Positions 49,067 to 58,517 are shown, counted from the first letter of the stretch. The stretch is 64,000 nucleotides of DNA from JBCCXL01 sp039191605 (GCA_039191605.1 JBCCXL010000001.1:124001-188000), one strand, 5' to 3'. Translations and numbers: made by a program. Notes: a model not told the origin generated them from the letters alone.

Positions 49067-49975
49067 ATGGGCAGCTCGACTCCATCCACCACCTCCGGAA
49101 GTGATGCGGGGCGCGCCCCGAACCTTGTAGTGAGGATCCAGAGCCCGGATCAGCCGGGGCTCATCGCCCGACTCAGCAGCTTCTTCTGGGAGCGGGGCTT
49201 CAACGTGCTGCATTGCGAGCAGCACACCGACCGGCGGGCGGGACGCTTCTTCATGCGCCTCAAGCTCGATCTCTCCGGCCTCAGCAGCAGCCGCCGGGAG
49301 CTGGAAGAGGAGCTGCGCAAATTCGTCGAGCCGCTGGAGGCCCAGGTGGCGGTGCACTACAGCGATCGGCGCCAGCGGGTCGCCCTGCTGGTCACCAAGG
49401 CATCCCACTGCCTCTACGACCTGATGCTGCGGCAAAAAGAGGGCGATCTGGACTGCGATATTCCGCTGATCCTCTCCAACCACCCTCATCTGGAAGAGGT
49501 CGCCGAGCAATTTCGCATCCCCTATTTCTGCCTTCCCGTCAGCCGGGAGACCAAGGCCCAGCAGGAGGAAGAAGTGCGTCGACTGCTGCGTCAGCACCAC
49601 ATCGACCTGGTGGTCCTCGCCCGCTACATGCAGGTGCTCACGGCGGACTTCGTCGACGCCTGGGCGGGCCGCATCATCAACATTCACCACGCCTTCCTGC
49701 CGGCCTTCCAGGGCGCCCGCCCCTACCGCCAGGCCTACGAGCGGGGCGTGAAGATGATCGGCGCCACCGCTCACTACGTCACCGCCGACCTCGATGAAGG
49801 ACCGATCATCGAGCAGGACGTCGAGCGAGTCAGCCACGAGCACAGCCCCCGCCAGCTCTCCCGCATCGGCCGCGACATCGAGCGCCGAGTGCTCAGCCGC
49901 GCCGTCAAGGCTCACCTCGAGCATCGGGTGCTGCTAGACGGCGCGCGGACGGTGGTGTTTTCCGGCGACGCCTGA
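49067..49975 (+). CDS. purU: Formyltetrahydrofolate deformylase PurU
   Basis: 302 residues from ATG 49067. An N-terminal ACT domain (SPDQPGLIARLSSFFWERGFNVLHCEQHTD) is followed by the formyltransferase-like catalytic domain: NHPHLEEVAEQFRIPY, VLARYMQVLT, INIHHAFLPAFQGARPY (catalytic His) and GATAHYVTADLDEGPII (Asp). It releases formate from 10-formyl-THF, balancing the one-carbon pool; the formate dehydrogenase 20 kb away could use that product, an inference only. A 20-residue Ser/Thr-rich leader is not conserved. Confidence 0.93.
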   Translation: MGSSTPSTTSGSDAGRAPNLVVRIQSPDQPGLIARLSSFFWERGFNVLHCEQHTDRRAGRFFMRLKLDLSGLSSSRRELEEELRKFVEPLEAQVAVHYSDRRQRVALLVTKASHCLYDLMLRQKEGDLDCDIPLILSNHPHLEEVAEQFRIPYFCLPVSRETKAQQEEEVRRLLRQHHIDLVVLARYMQVLTADFVDAWAGRIINIHHAFLPAFQGARPYRQAYERGVKMIGATAHYVTADLDEGPIIEQDVERVSHEHSPRQLSRIGRDIERRVLSRAVKAHLEHRVLLDGARTVVFSGDA

Positions 49976-50455
49976 GGGCGACCTCAGCAGCTTCTTCGCG
50001 TCGACGGTAGACGTGGATTATGGCGAGGGTGAATCAAAAGCGGACCCTTCGCGTAGTCTCCCCTGCGACCGAAGCTCACGAAGTCCAAATCGCACTCTCT
50101 GCCTCGGGGACATAGCTCATGCCCTCGCTCCGTTCCCCTACGCGATGCACCCCATCGGGCAGAGCTTCAGCGTACCGCGCCGTCGCCAGCGTTAGAAAAA
50201 AAGAAGCCAAACTCGTCGAGTCACGAGTTCGCTAGAGCAGTGCCCCCTCCCCGGGGATTGCAAGCCCATCGATCCCTCCTGAGGTTCCGAGGCCCTAGCG
50301 CCTTGGGCTTCTCAAAGTACACCTGATGCTTCCCCCGGCGACCCGAAAAACAGCGTCGCATGCGAAAGCTTGTATGCTTAATGGTTCTTAATCAATTTTT
50401 CGCTTCGACTCTCAGGCTATACAGCCTGCTGACTTGACGCGCGTGAGGAGGCTTC
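49976..50455 (+). other. Intergenic region upstream of the three-gene paralogous cluster
   Basis: About 480 bp. No open frame here has coding character. The last 100 bp before the cluster are AT-richer (cttaatggttcttaatcaat region), which would suit a promoter for the 50.4-kb gene, but I cannot assign boxes with confidence. Confidence 0.5.
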
Positions 50456-51268
50456 ATGGACGATGATCGACGCTCCTTTGCCCACCTTCCCAGCTGGAAG
50501 CACCTTCTTTCCCTCACCCTCCTCGGGGTCTTTCTGCTGACTATCCCCTCATCGCCCGCCACGGCAGATCGCTATACCAACCAATGGACTCGGGACCTGG
50601 ACGAAATCCATCAGTTGATCAAGGTCGAGAAGTATGGCGAAGCGGAGAAGAACTCCCGCAAGCTGCTGGAAGAGATCAACGAGAAGGCCATTCAGGGAAG
50701 CGCCCTCTATCCCCTCATCGGTAAAACCATGGCGTACCGAGCCATAGCCTTCATGGGACGAGGCGAGGCCAAACTTGCGATGTGGGATTTCTCTGTCGCC
50801 CAAGCCTTCTACCCCGAGATCCTCCCGGAACATCTCGACACCTTCGGTCCCGCGGGGCAGAAACTTCACCTGCGCCTGAGTCAGAGCGCAGCCTCGACGG
50901 GGACCGTCTATCGTTTTCTTGAAGAGAAAGTCGACGGCTGCGAAGAGTTCCAGCTGCCAGCTCCCACGAACAAGGTCAAACCTTCAGTACCTAGGGGTCT
51001 GTGGAGGACCTTGAGGCAGGAACAGGACGAGGCTTACACCAAAGTCGGCGCCGAAATCGACGCTGCAGGACAACTCCGGCGCTTCCATCTGGTCTCCGAA
51101 TCGAAGTACCCCACGATCAACCTGGAGGCATCGGAGGAACTGCGAGCAACAACCTTTCAGCCTGGCACCTGCGATGGCGAGCCGGTTGCCTTCATGTACG
51201 ACATGTGGATGACCTTCGCCATTGAGCGAGGCCCACGGAAGCTCGAGGAGGCTCAATCCGCCCCCTAA
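50456..51268 (+). CDS. Secreted TPR-like/TonB-C-like protein, paralogue 1
   Basis: 270 residues; start has gaggagg 5 bp upstream. Signal peptide about 1-37 (SSPATA). Residues about 44-140 are a helical, TPR-like domain shared by all three paralogues: WTRDLDE, KYGEAEKNSRKLL, GKTMAYRAIAFMGRGEAKLAMWDFSVAQAFYP. Residues about 175-258 resemble a TonB C-terminal domain (EIDAAGQLRRFHLV...SEELRATTFQP...GEPVAF). Two cysteines are conserved in the family, Cys162 before and Cys239 inside the TonB-like domain (CDGEP), likely a disulfide. No transmembrane anchor remains after cleavage. I do not recognise a described family; function unknown. Confidence 0.8.
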   Translation: MDDDRRSFAHLPSWKHLLSLTLLGVFLLTIPSSPATADRYTNQWTRDLDEIHQLIKVEKYGEAEKNSRKLLEEINEKAIQGSALYPLIGKTMAYRAIAFMGRGEAKLAMWDFSVAQAFYPEILPEHLDTFGPAGQKLHLRLSQSAASTGTVYRFLEEKVDGCEEFQLPAPTNKVKPSVPRGLWRTLRQEQDEAYTKVGAEIDAAGQLRRFHLVSESKYPTINLEASEELRATTFQPGTCDGEPVAFMYDMWMTFAIERGPRKLEEAQSAP

Positions 51269-51430
51269 CTTGCCCCACCGAGGTCGAAGGGAAAGGGAAG
51301 AGCCCTCTCCCACTGAGCAGTGATCCCTATTCCGTGGAGTCGAATCACAGAAAGAGCCTCTGCTTACTCTTTCCCGAGTCCGAGACTCCCACAGTCCACC
51401 CATTCATTCCCTGACCCGAGGAGGCCCCCT

Positions 51431-52186
51431 ATGCGCCCTATCCGATTTTCGTCCGGCGATCTTCACCACCTCCACCACCTGCTGTGCTGCGTCGCTGCGG
51501 CGCTGCTGCTGATCAGCCTCGCTGCTCCCGCCCACGCCGGCCGTAACGTCGCGGAGTGGGACCAAGAGCTCGCGGAGGTGCGAGAGAAGCTCCACGAGCA
51601 GGACTATAAGAAGGCTAAGAAGCTGTGCCGCAGCCTGCTCAAAGACTTCGATTTTTGGATCTTCGACGGTCCGGCGGCGAACCGGCTCCTGGGCCAGACC
51701 CTCGCCTTTCGTGCGGTCGCAGAGCTCGGCCTCGGTCATCCCGAAGATGCCGTCTGGGACTTCACCGTCGCTCAGGCGATCTATCCCGAGCTGCTCGCGG
51801 AGCATCTTCCGGCGGTCGGCGCCGGAGGTGAAGCCCTGCAGCAGGCCGTCGAGAAGCACCAAGAAGAGCTGGATGGTCTCGTAGTTCCCGAGAATTGCGA
51901 CTCTGTCGCCCCACCCCGTGGATCCAGGAGCAAAGCACCAGAGATTCCCATGGCCCTATACGAGCGCTTCCGCGCGGAGATGGGAACCGTAGTGGTCCAG
52001 CTCTACATCAACGCCGAGGGAACTCCCGAGGCCTTCCTTCTTCCCGAGCCGCCGCGATTCCCTACGGCGGCGATCTCCATCGCCGAGTTCATGCGCGAGG
52101 CCGAGTTCAGGCCGGCCTCCTGTGACGGAGAGTCCGTTCCCTCTCACTACCAGATCAGCTATGACTTTTCGGTGATCAGACGTTGA
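51431..52186 (+). CDS. Secreted TPR-like/TonB-C-like protein, paralogue 2
   Basis: 251 residues from ATG 51431, which has gaggagg upstream; the frame is open to 51320 without a ribosome site. Signal peptide about 1-36 (APAHA-G). Helical domain: EWDQELAEVREKL, GQTLAFRAVAELGLGHPEDAVWDFTVAQAIYPE. TonB-C-like domain about 165-250 (TVVVQLYINAEGTPEAF ... MREAEFRPAS CDGESV). Conserved cysteines are Cys156 and Cys231. Follows paralogue 1 by 162 bp. Function unknown; could be a periplasmic adaptor of a transport or secretion complex, by analogy only. Confidence 0.8.
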   Translation: MRPIRFSSGDLHHLHHLLCCVAAALLLISLAAPAHAGRNVAEWDQELAEVREKLHEQDYKKAKKLCRSLLKDFDFWIFDGPAANRLLGQTLAFRAVAELGLGHPEDAVWDFTVAQAIYPELLAEHLPAVGAGGEALQQAVEKHQEELDGLVVPENCDSVAPPRGSRSKAPEIPMALYERFRAEMGTVVVQLYINAEGTPEAFLLPEPPRFPTAAISIAEFMREAEFRPASCDGESVPSHYQISYDFSVIRR

Positions 52187-52280
52187 GGGGTTCGAAGGCT
52201 TTGGGGTTTGAAAGGCGCAGGGGTGCAAGAGCCGAGGGGTGTAAGAGCCGAGGGATTTAAGGGCTGAGCAGGTCGAGAGC
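52185..52280 (+). repeat. 16-bp tandem repeat, six degenerate copies
   Basis: Six head-to-tail 16-bp units (consensus near cgaggggtgtaagagc), starting at the stop codon of paralogue 2 and filling the first 95 bp of the gap before paralogue 3. A seventh, poorer unit follows. No coding role. Confidence 0.85.
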
Positions 52281-52416
52281 TGAGAGGGCGGAATGAAAGC
52301 GATTGTCCGCTGAGTTTCTCTCACTGATGTGCTAGCGTCCCGACTGCACCTAATCTTTTGGCGGTGTCGGTGATCGATACCCCACCCCGCCTTCTTCACT
52401 ATCCCGGAGAGCTGCC

Positions 52417-53364
52417 ATGGCTTTGCCCTCGTTCCTATCGCATCCCCTGACCTCTCAAGCCCTTCGATCGACCTCGAGACGCCTCGTCCTGCTGGTTGCC
52501 GCTTTCGCTATCGCCCTGACTCTGTGGCCCTCGGCAGCCGAGGCCGCCAGCACCAAGGTATGGGACCAGCGGCTCCAGGAAGCGCGCACCCAGGTTCGCG
52601 GCGGCGACTACCAAAGCGGTCTCCAGAGCAGCCAGAAGCTGCTCGATGACCTCGCCTGGAAGGTAGCCGGAGGCGAGGGTGCCCAGCGGCTGGTAGGGCA
52701 GGCCCTGGCGCTGCGGGCCGTGGCCCAGCTGGGGCTCGGCAACGAGATCGGCGCGCTCTGGGATTGGGACGTGGCGAGATCCGTCTACCCGAAGTTCCAG
52801 CGCGGCAATCTGCCCTCCCTGGGGGCCGGCGGTAGCGCCCTGAAGACTCGCCTCGACGCCATTGAGGCGCAAGACGGTGCGGCCCGCCTGCCCTGGGTGG
52901 ATGTAGCCCAGCTGCCGGCTCACCAATATCAGACCCAGGCCATCGCCCAGGCCGAGGCGGCGCAGAAAGAAAGCGGTGGCGAGGTCGATCTCGCCTCGTA
53001 CCTCGACCAGCAGGAGCTCATTCGCCGCTCCCTGGTGAGCGCCGACAAGCGCACCGGCTGCACCACCATCACCCCGGCGAAGCTCACTTCCCGTCGCGAT
53101 CTGGAGCTCCCCGAGGGCCTCAAGGAGCTGCTGGCGGACGGCAGCTACAACGTCATGCTCACGGTGCGGGTGGCCGAGAACGGGCTCCCCTCGAGCGTAG
53201 CGGTGGAGCACGAGGCCACGCTTCCGACGGCGGTGCAGGCGGCGACCGACTACATCAGCAGCTTCCGCTTCGAGCCCACCCAATGTGATGGCCAGCCGGT
53301 GGCGGTGGACCTTCGCATGGTGATCGGCATGAGCTTCAGCGGGAACCCCGTCACCGAAGGCTGA
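52417..53364 (+). CDS. Secreted TPR-like/TonB-C-like protein, paralogue 3
   Basis: 315 residues; ggagag lies before ATG 52417. Signal peptide about 1-43 (AEAA). Helical domain: WDQRLQEARTQVRGGDYQSG, GQALALRAVAQLGLGNEIGALWDWDVARSVYP. A Gln/Ala-rich linker of about 60 residues, longer than in the others, precedes the TonB-C-like domain (about 232-308: YNVMLTVRVAENGLPSSVAV ... SSFRFEPTQ CDGQPVAV). Conserved cysteines are Cys215 and Cys290. Its own 52-kb leader region suggests it may be separately transcribed from paralogues 1 and 2. Confidence 0.8.
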   Translation: MALPSFLSHPLTSQALRSTSRRLVLLVAAFAIALTLWPSAAEAASTKVWDQRLQEARTQVRGGDYQSGLQSSQKLLDDLAWKVAGGEGAQRLVGQALALRAVAQLGLGNEIGALWDWDVARSVYPKFQRGNLPSLGAGGSALKTRLDAIEAQDGAARLPWVDVAQLPAHQYQTQAIAQAEAAQKESGGEVDLASYLDQQELIRRSLVSADKRTGCTTITPAKLTSRRDLELPEGLKELLADGSYNVMLTVRVAENGLPSSVAVEHEATLPTAVQAATDYISSFRFEPTQCDGQPVAVDLRMVIGMSFSGNPVTEG

Positions 53365-53435
53365 TTCGGCCTTCCGCGAGCCCTCGCGGCGCCGGAGCGA
53401 ACCGGCTCAGGATCGACGGCGGTCCGTATCTCTCC

Positions 53436-55460
53436 ATGGCTCCCCTGCTACAACTTCTCGACGCCCATCTCGCCTTTGGTGGGCCCAAGCTCCTCGACGG
53501 TGCTCATCTCGCCGTCGGGGCTCAGGAGAGGCTGTGCCTGGTGGGGCGCAATGGGGCCGGTAAGACCACCCTGCTGCGGGTGCTCGCCGGCGAGCTGAAG
53601 CTCGACGGTGGGGAGATCGCCGCCAGCGGCGGCACCACCGTCGCCTATGTTCCCCAGGATGTCCCCCAGGACCTCGGCGGCACCATCCTCCACTGCGTGA
53701 CCGGGCAGCTGGGGGAGAGCGGGGAGCTGCTGGAGAGCTACTACCAGCTCAGCCATCAAATCGCCCAAGGCTCAGAAAAGGGTGCGGTAGAGGGTTCAGA
53801 AGAAGATCCCGGGCAGCGAGGCGAGAGCTCCGAGGATCAGCTGAGGCGGCTCGGCGACCTCCAGCAGCGCCTGGAGAGCACCGGGGCGTGGAGCCGCCAC
53901 CTCGTCGTGGAGCGGGTCCTCAGCCGCATGGAGCTGGATCCGGACGCCGCCACCGCCACTCTCTCGGCGGGCATGAAGCGCAGGGTCTTGATCGCCCGAG
54001 CCCTGGCCCAAGAGCCCTCTATCCTGATTCTCGACGAGCCCACCAACCACCTCGACATCGAGACCGTCGCCTGGCTCGAGTCGGCCCTCGGCAGAGATCT
54101 GCTGCCGGAGGGATCCGCCCTGATCTTCGTCAGCCACGATCGCGCCTTCGTCTCCAAGCTGGCGACTCGGATCATCGAGCTGGACCGAGGGCGCCTGGCC
54201 TCCTATCCCGGCGACTGGGACAGCTATCGCCAGCGGCGAGAAGCGGAGCTGGAGACCGAGCTCGTCCACTGGGAGCGCCGCGACAAGCTGCTAGCCCAGG
54301 AGGAGGTGTGGATTCGCCGCGGCCTCGAAGCCCGCCGGCGGCGCAATCAAGGGCGAGTACGGGCCCTCGAGCGCCTGCGCCAAGAGCGCCAGCAGCGCCG
54401 GGAGCGGCTCGGCAAGGCGCGCCTAGCGGCCGAGAGCGCAGCCCCTTCCGGCAAGAAGGTGGTCGACGCCAAGGGAATCAGCTTCGCCTATGAAGAGGGA
54501 GCCCGCCCGATCTTCAGCGACTTGACCACGATCATCCAGCGGGGAGACCGAGTCGGCATCCTCGGACCCAACGGAGCGGGCAAGACCACCCTGCTGCGGG
54601 TGCTCCTCGGTGATCTGGAGCCCACCGCCGGACGAGTCCGCTTGGGAACCCAGCTGCAGATCGCTCACTTCGACCCGGTGCGACAGCCGCTGGACGAAGA
54701 GAGCACCGTGGTGCGAAACCTTGCCGGCGACAACGACCGTATTCACTTTCAGGGCAAGACCCGGCACGCCCTCGGCGTCCTCGAGCAATTCCTCTTCCCG
54801 CCCCAGCGCTCTCGCTCGCCGGTCTCCCAACTCTCCGGCGGCGAACGCAACCGGCTGCTGCTGGCCAAGCTCTTCGTCCGCCCCTCGAATCTACTGGTGC
54901 TGGACGAACCCACCAACGATCTCGATATCGAGACCCTAGAACTGCTGGAGGAGCTGCTGCTGAGCTACGAGGGCACCGTCTTGGCGGTCAGCCACGACCG
55001 CGCCTTTCTCGACCAGGTGGTGACCTCCACCCTGGTGCTCGAGGGAGACGGGCGAGTCGGGGAGTTCGCCGGCGGCTATAGCGACTGGCTTGTGCAGCGG
55101 AAAGCGGCGGAAAGCCAGCGCAAGACGCGGGGTAAGAACGGAAAGGCCGGACGCAAAGACGGACAAGGGAGCAACACGAAAGCCAAGGGTTCCGAACAGC
55201 CGAGCAGCTCAACGTCCCAATCCTCGGCAAAGCGCAAGCTGAAATGGAAGGAAGAAAGAGAGCTGGAAGCCCTTCCGCAACGCATCGAAGATCTCGAATC
55301 CCGGCGCCAGGAGCTATTTGACTTTCTGGCCGACCCGCTGAGCTACCAGAACGAAGACGGGCAGCAGATCGCGGCCCGCCGCAGCCAGCTGCAAGAGGTC
55401 GAAGCCGAGCTCGAAGCCGCCTACGGGCGGTGGCAGTTTCTAGAAGATCTTCAAGACTAG
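53436..55460 (+). CDS. uup: ABC-F ATPase, Uup-like
   Basis: 674 residues. Two nucleotide-binding domains: Walker A VGRNGAGKTTLL and LGPNGAGKTTLL; signatures LSAGMKRRVLIA and LSGGERNRLLLA; Walker B ILILDEPTNHLD and LLVLDEPTNDLD. Between them is the basic helical P-site linker typical of ABC-F proteins; no transmembrane helices. The C-terminal extension (about 580-674) is charged and coiled-coil-like, as in Uup, with a Lys/Ser-rich stretch before it. ABC-F proteins act on the ribosome E site; Uup also binds DNA branches. Followed by the K+ channel gene after 12 bp. Confidence 0.9.
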   Translation: MAPLLQLLDAHLAFGGPKLLDGAHLAVGAQERLCLVGRNGAGKTTLLRVLAGELKLDGGEIAASGGTTVAYVPQDVPQDLGGTILHCVTGQLGESGELLESYYQLSHQIAQGSEKGAVEGSEEDPGQRGESSEDQLRRLGDLQQRLESTGAWSRHLVVERVLSRMELDPDAATATLSAGMKRRVLIARALAQEPSILILDEPTNHLDIETVAWLESALGRDLLPEGSALIFVSHDRAFVSKLATRIIELDRGRLASYPGDWDSYRQRREAELETELVHWERRDKLLAQEEVWIRRGLEARRRRNQGRVRALERLRQERQQRRERLGKARLAAESAAPSGKKVVDAKGISFAYEEGARPIFSDLTTIIQRGDRVGILGPNGAGKTTLLRVLLGDLEPTAGRVRLGTQLQIAHFDPVRQPLDEESTVVRNLAGDNDRIHFQGKTRHALGVLEQFLFPPQRSRSPVSQLSGGERNRLLLAKLFVRPSNLLVLDEPTNDLDIETLELLEELLLSYEGTVLAVSHDRAFLDQVVTSTLVLEGDGRVGEFAGGYSDWLVQRKAAESQRKTRGKNGKAGRKDGQGSNTKAKGSEQPSSSTSQSSAKRKLKWKEERELEALPQRIEDLESRRQELFDFLADPLSYQNEDGQQIAARRSQLQEVEAELEAAYGRWQFLEDLQD

Positions 55461-55472
55461 ACTGGATACGCG

Positions 55473-57161
55473 ATGAAGTTCTTTTCTTCGGAATTCGCCT
55501 ACTTTGCGCGCGATCGCGGCGGGCGCAAGAATCTCGGCCTGCTGGGGCGCTTTCTCGGCATCCTCGCCGGGCTCATCCTGAGCTACAGCGTGGCCTTCCA
55601 CTACCTGATGGCTTGGGAAGGCAACGATTACAGCTGGATAACGGGCCTCTATTGGACCCTCACCGTGATGTCCACCCTGGGCTTTGGTGACATTACCTTC
55701 ACCACGGACCTCGGGATGGTCTTTTCCATTCTTGTGCTGCTCACCGGCATCGTTTTCATGCTGGTGCTGCTGCCCTTCACCTTCATCGAGTTCTTCTACG
55801 CGCCTTGGGTCGAAGCCCAGAATCAGGCGCGGGCACGGCGCAAGCTGCCGCTGAATTGGCGCAATCATGTGCTCTTTACCCATCTCGACCCGGTCTCCGA
55901 AGCGCTGATGCAGCGGCTGGAGCGCTACCGCATTCGCTACGCGCTGCTGGTGGCGGACCTCGCGGAGGCGCTGCGCCTGCACGATCAAGGCTACGAGGTC
56001 ATGGTGGGCAACCTGGACGATCCCGACACCTATCGCGCCGCCCAGGTAGAGCACGCCTCGCTGGTAGCGGCAACGTCCAAAGACGAGGCCAACACCAACG
56101 CCGCCTTCACGGTGCGGGATGTCAGCGAGTCCGTCCCCATCGTGGTGACCGCCAACGATAGCGCCTCGGTAGACGTTCTCGAGCTTGCCGGCGCCAGCGA
56201 AGTCTTACAGCTGGGACGCCGCATGGGCGAAGCCCTCGCCCGCCGGGTGGTGGGCAACGATGCCCTCGCCCACCCGCTGGGGAGCTTCGACAACCTGATC
56301 ATCGCTGAGGCCAGCATTGCCGAGACCCCGATGTCCGGCGGCACGCTGGCAGAGGCCAATCTGGTAGAGCGCTTCGGCCTCGCCCCCATCGGTCTATGGC
56401 AAGGGGGCGAGCTTCACGAGGCTCACGCGGATTCACAGCTCACGGACGAGACGGTGATTCTCCTCGCCGGCTCCCAAGCGCAGCTGAACCGCTACAACGA
56501 GGCCTTTCGCGGCTATCACCTATCCTTCGATCCGGTGGTCATCCTCGGCGGCGGTCGTGTGGGCCGTGCGGCCGGCGCCGCTCTCGCTCGACGAGGCGTC
56601 GATTACCGCATCGTGGAGAAGCGAAAGGAGCGGATCTACGATCCCCAGCGCACGATCCACGGCAACGCCGCGGAGCTGGAGGTTCTCAAACAGGCCGGTA
56701 TCGACACCGCCCGCACGGCGGTGATCACCACCCACGATGACGACACTAACGTCTACCTCACGTTGTACTGCCGACGCCTGCGACCGGACCTCCAGATTCT
56801 GTCCCGAGCCAAGCTCGAGCGAAACGTCTCCACTCTCCACCGAGCCGGCGCGGATTTCGTGTTGTCCTACGCCTCCATGGGTGCCAGCTTCCTCTTCAAT
56901 CGGCTGCAGCAGAATCGGGTCCTGATGATCGCCGAGGGAGTCAGCCTAGTGGAATTCGAAGTTCCCGAAGATCTCACCGGACAAAGCCTGACCCAATGCG
57001 CGATTCGCAAGCGCACCGGCCTTTCGGTGGTCGCGGTGCGCAGCGATGGCGTGGTGGATCCGCACCCGAATCCAGACGAGCCTCTAGCGCCAGGCAAGCA
57101 GCTACTGCTGCTCGGAAACGAGGAAGCAGAGAGGAATTTCCTCAAGCAATTCCGCGGCTAG
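55473..57161 (+). CDS. Two-helix K+ channel with two RCK domains
   Basis: 562 residues. Two transmembrane helices flank a pore loop with the selectivity filter TLGFGD (68-73), a known GFGD variant of GYGD. The first RCK/TrkA-N domain (about 128-250) has lost the nucleotide-binding glycine motif (VLFTHLDPVSEAL). The second RCK domain is intact (VVILGGGRVGRAAG, about 355-368) and ends with a TrkA-C domain (TGLSVVAVRSDG). Likely gates K+ flux in response to nucleotide; the missing motif suggests only the second domain senses it. Confidence 0.85.
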   Translation: MKFFSSEFAYFARDRGGRKNLGLLGRFLGILAGLILSYSVAFHYLMAWEGNDYSWITGLYWTLTVMSTLGFGDITFTTDLGMVFSILVLLTGIVFMLVLLPFTFIEFFYAPWVEAQNQARARRKLPLNWRNHVLFTHLDPVSEALMQRLERYRIRYALLVADLAEALRLHDQGYEVMVGNLDDPDTYRAAQVEHASLVAATSKDEANTNAAFTVRDVSESVPIVVTANDSASVDVLELAGASEVLQLGRRMGEALARRVVGNDALAHPLGSFDNLIIAEASIAETPMSGGTLAEANLVERFGLAPIGLWQGGELHEAHADSQLTDETVILLAGSQAQLNRYNEAFRGYHLSFDPVVILGGGRVGRAAGAALARRGVDYRIVEKRKERIYDPQRTIHGNAAELEVLKQAGIDTARTAVITTHDDDTNVYLTLYCRRLRPDLQILSRAKLERNVSTLHRAGADFVLSYASMGASFLFNRLQQNRVLMIAEGVSLVEFEVPEDLTGQSLTQCAIRKRTGLSVVAVRSDGVVDPHPNPDEPLAPGKQLLLLGNEEAERNFLKQFRG

Positions 57162-57194
57162 CCCGGCTTAGCGACAGATCAACGAATCAGCAGA

Positions 57195-58517
57195 TCAGCG
57201 GATCAGCCCGGTCACCAGCTGCGGGAAGAGGATGATCAGGGTGAGGCCGATGAGCTGGATGAAGATAAAGGGCACCACGCCCCGATAAATCTGGCCGGTG
57301 CTCACTTCCGGAGGCGCGACCCCCCGGAGATAGAAGAGGGCGAAGCCAAAGGGCGGGGTCAGGAAAGAAGTCTGCAGGTTCATCGCGATCATTACGCCGA
57401 ACCACACCAGGTCCACCCCCAGCAGAGTCGCCGCCGGCACGATGAGGGGTATCAGGATGAAGGCAATCTCGAAGAAGTCGAGAAAGAAGCCGAGCAGGAA
57501 GATGGTGAGGTTGGCCACCAAGAGCAGGCCAATGACGCCCCCGGGCAGACCGGTGAGCAGGTCTTCGATCCACAGGTCGCCGTAGAAGCCGAGGAAGACC
57601 AGAGAGAAGGCCGTCGACCCGACGAGCAGAAAAACCACCATGGTGGTGAGTCGCGTGGTCTCCATCAGCGCGGCGCGCAGCGTTTCTCGGGTGAGACGAC
57701 GATGCACCGCGGCGAGCAGCAGTGCGCCGACGGACCCCAGCGCGCCAGCCTCGGTGGGGGTCGCGACGCCCGCGAAAATACTTCCCAAGACCACCAGGAT
57801 CAGCACCAGCGGAGGCACCATCACCTTCGCCACCCTCAACGCGAGGCTCCAGCCCCCGTCGCCTCGAGCCTCCGGCGGCAGGGCGGGGGCCGCGGCGGGT
57901 TTCACCCAGGCCACCACCGCGACGTAGAGGGCGTAGAGGCCGGACAACATCAAGCCTGGAATCAGGGATCCGAGGAAGAGATCGCCGACGGAGACACCCA
58001 TCTGGTCCGCTAGCACCACCAGCACCACGCTCGGCGGAACGATCTGGCCCAGAGTCCCGGAGGCGCTGATCACTCCCGCCGCCAGCGTCGGGGAGGTTCC
58101 GTAGCGCAGCATCACCGGCATCGAGATCAGCCCCATCGCCACCACCGACGCCCCCACCACCCCGGTAGCGGCGGCCAGCAGGGTGCCGACGAATACTACC
58201 GCCAGCGGCAGCCCGCCCCGCAGCCGCCCAAAGACCTGGCCGACGGTGGTGAGCAAATCCTCCGCTAGGCGGCTCTTCTCGAGCACGGTACCCATGAAGA
58301 TGAAGTAGGGAACCGCCAGCAGCAGGAAGTTCTGCATGATGCCGAAGATGCGCTCCGGCACCGCGCCGAGGAGAGCCCACTCGAAGAAGCCCAGCTGCAC
58401 GCCGAGGGCAGCGAAAGCCAGAGCACTTCCGGCCAGCGCGAAAGCCACTGGATAGCCAGAGAAAATCAGCGCAAAGGCAACCACAAACATCCAGGGGGCC
58501 AAGTGCTCGGGACTCAT
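57195..58517 (-). CDS. TRAP transporter large permease (DctM)
   Basis: 440 residues with about 12 hydrophobic segments; DctM motifs PVAFALAGSALAFA, LAVPYFIFMG, GVVGASVVAMGLISMPVML and GQIVPPSVVLVVLAD are present, with FLTPPFGFALFYLRG. Overlaps the DctQ stop by 4 bp. It forms the import pathway of a TRAP transporter with the DctQ subunit. No DctP-type binding protein gene is in the neighbourhood, so the substrate is unknown. Confidence 0.9.
   Translation of the reverse strand: MSPEHLAPWMFVVAFALIFSGYPVAFALAGSALAFAALGVQLGFFEWALLGAVPERIFGIMQNFLLLAVPYFIFMGTVLEKSRLAEDLLTTVGQVFGRLRGGLPLAVVFVGTLLAAATGVVGASVVAMGLISMPVMLRYGTSPTLAAGVISASGTLGQIVPPSVVLVVLADQMGVSVGDLFLGSLIPGLMLSGLYALYVAVVAWVKPAAAPALPPEARGDGGWSLALRVAKVMVPPLVLILVVLGSIFAGVATPTEAGALGSVGALLLAAVHRRLTRETLRAALMETTRLTTMVVFLLVGSTAFSLVFLGFYGDLWIEDLLTGLPGGVIGLLLVANLTIFLLGFFLDFFEIAFILIPLIVPAATLLGVDLVWFGVMIAMNLQTSFLTPPFGFALFYLRGVAPPEVSTGQIYRGVVPFIFIQLIGLTLIILFPQLVTGLIR

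Noticed and set aside
50013..50195. Sixty-codon frame between purU and paralogue 1
   Set aside because: No start context, no domain, Arg/Ser-rich composition typical of random frames.
52185..52280. CRISPR-like array
   Set aside because: The units are continuous 16-bp tandem copies with no spacers and no cas genes nearby.
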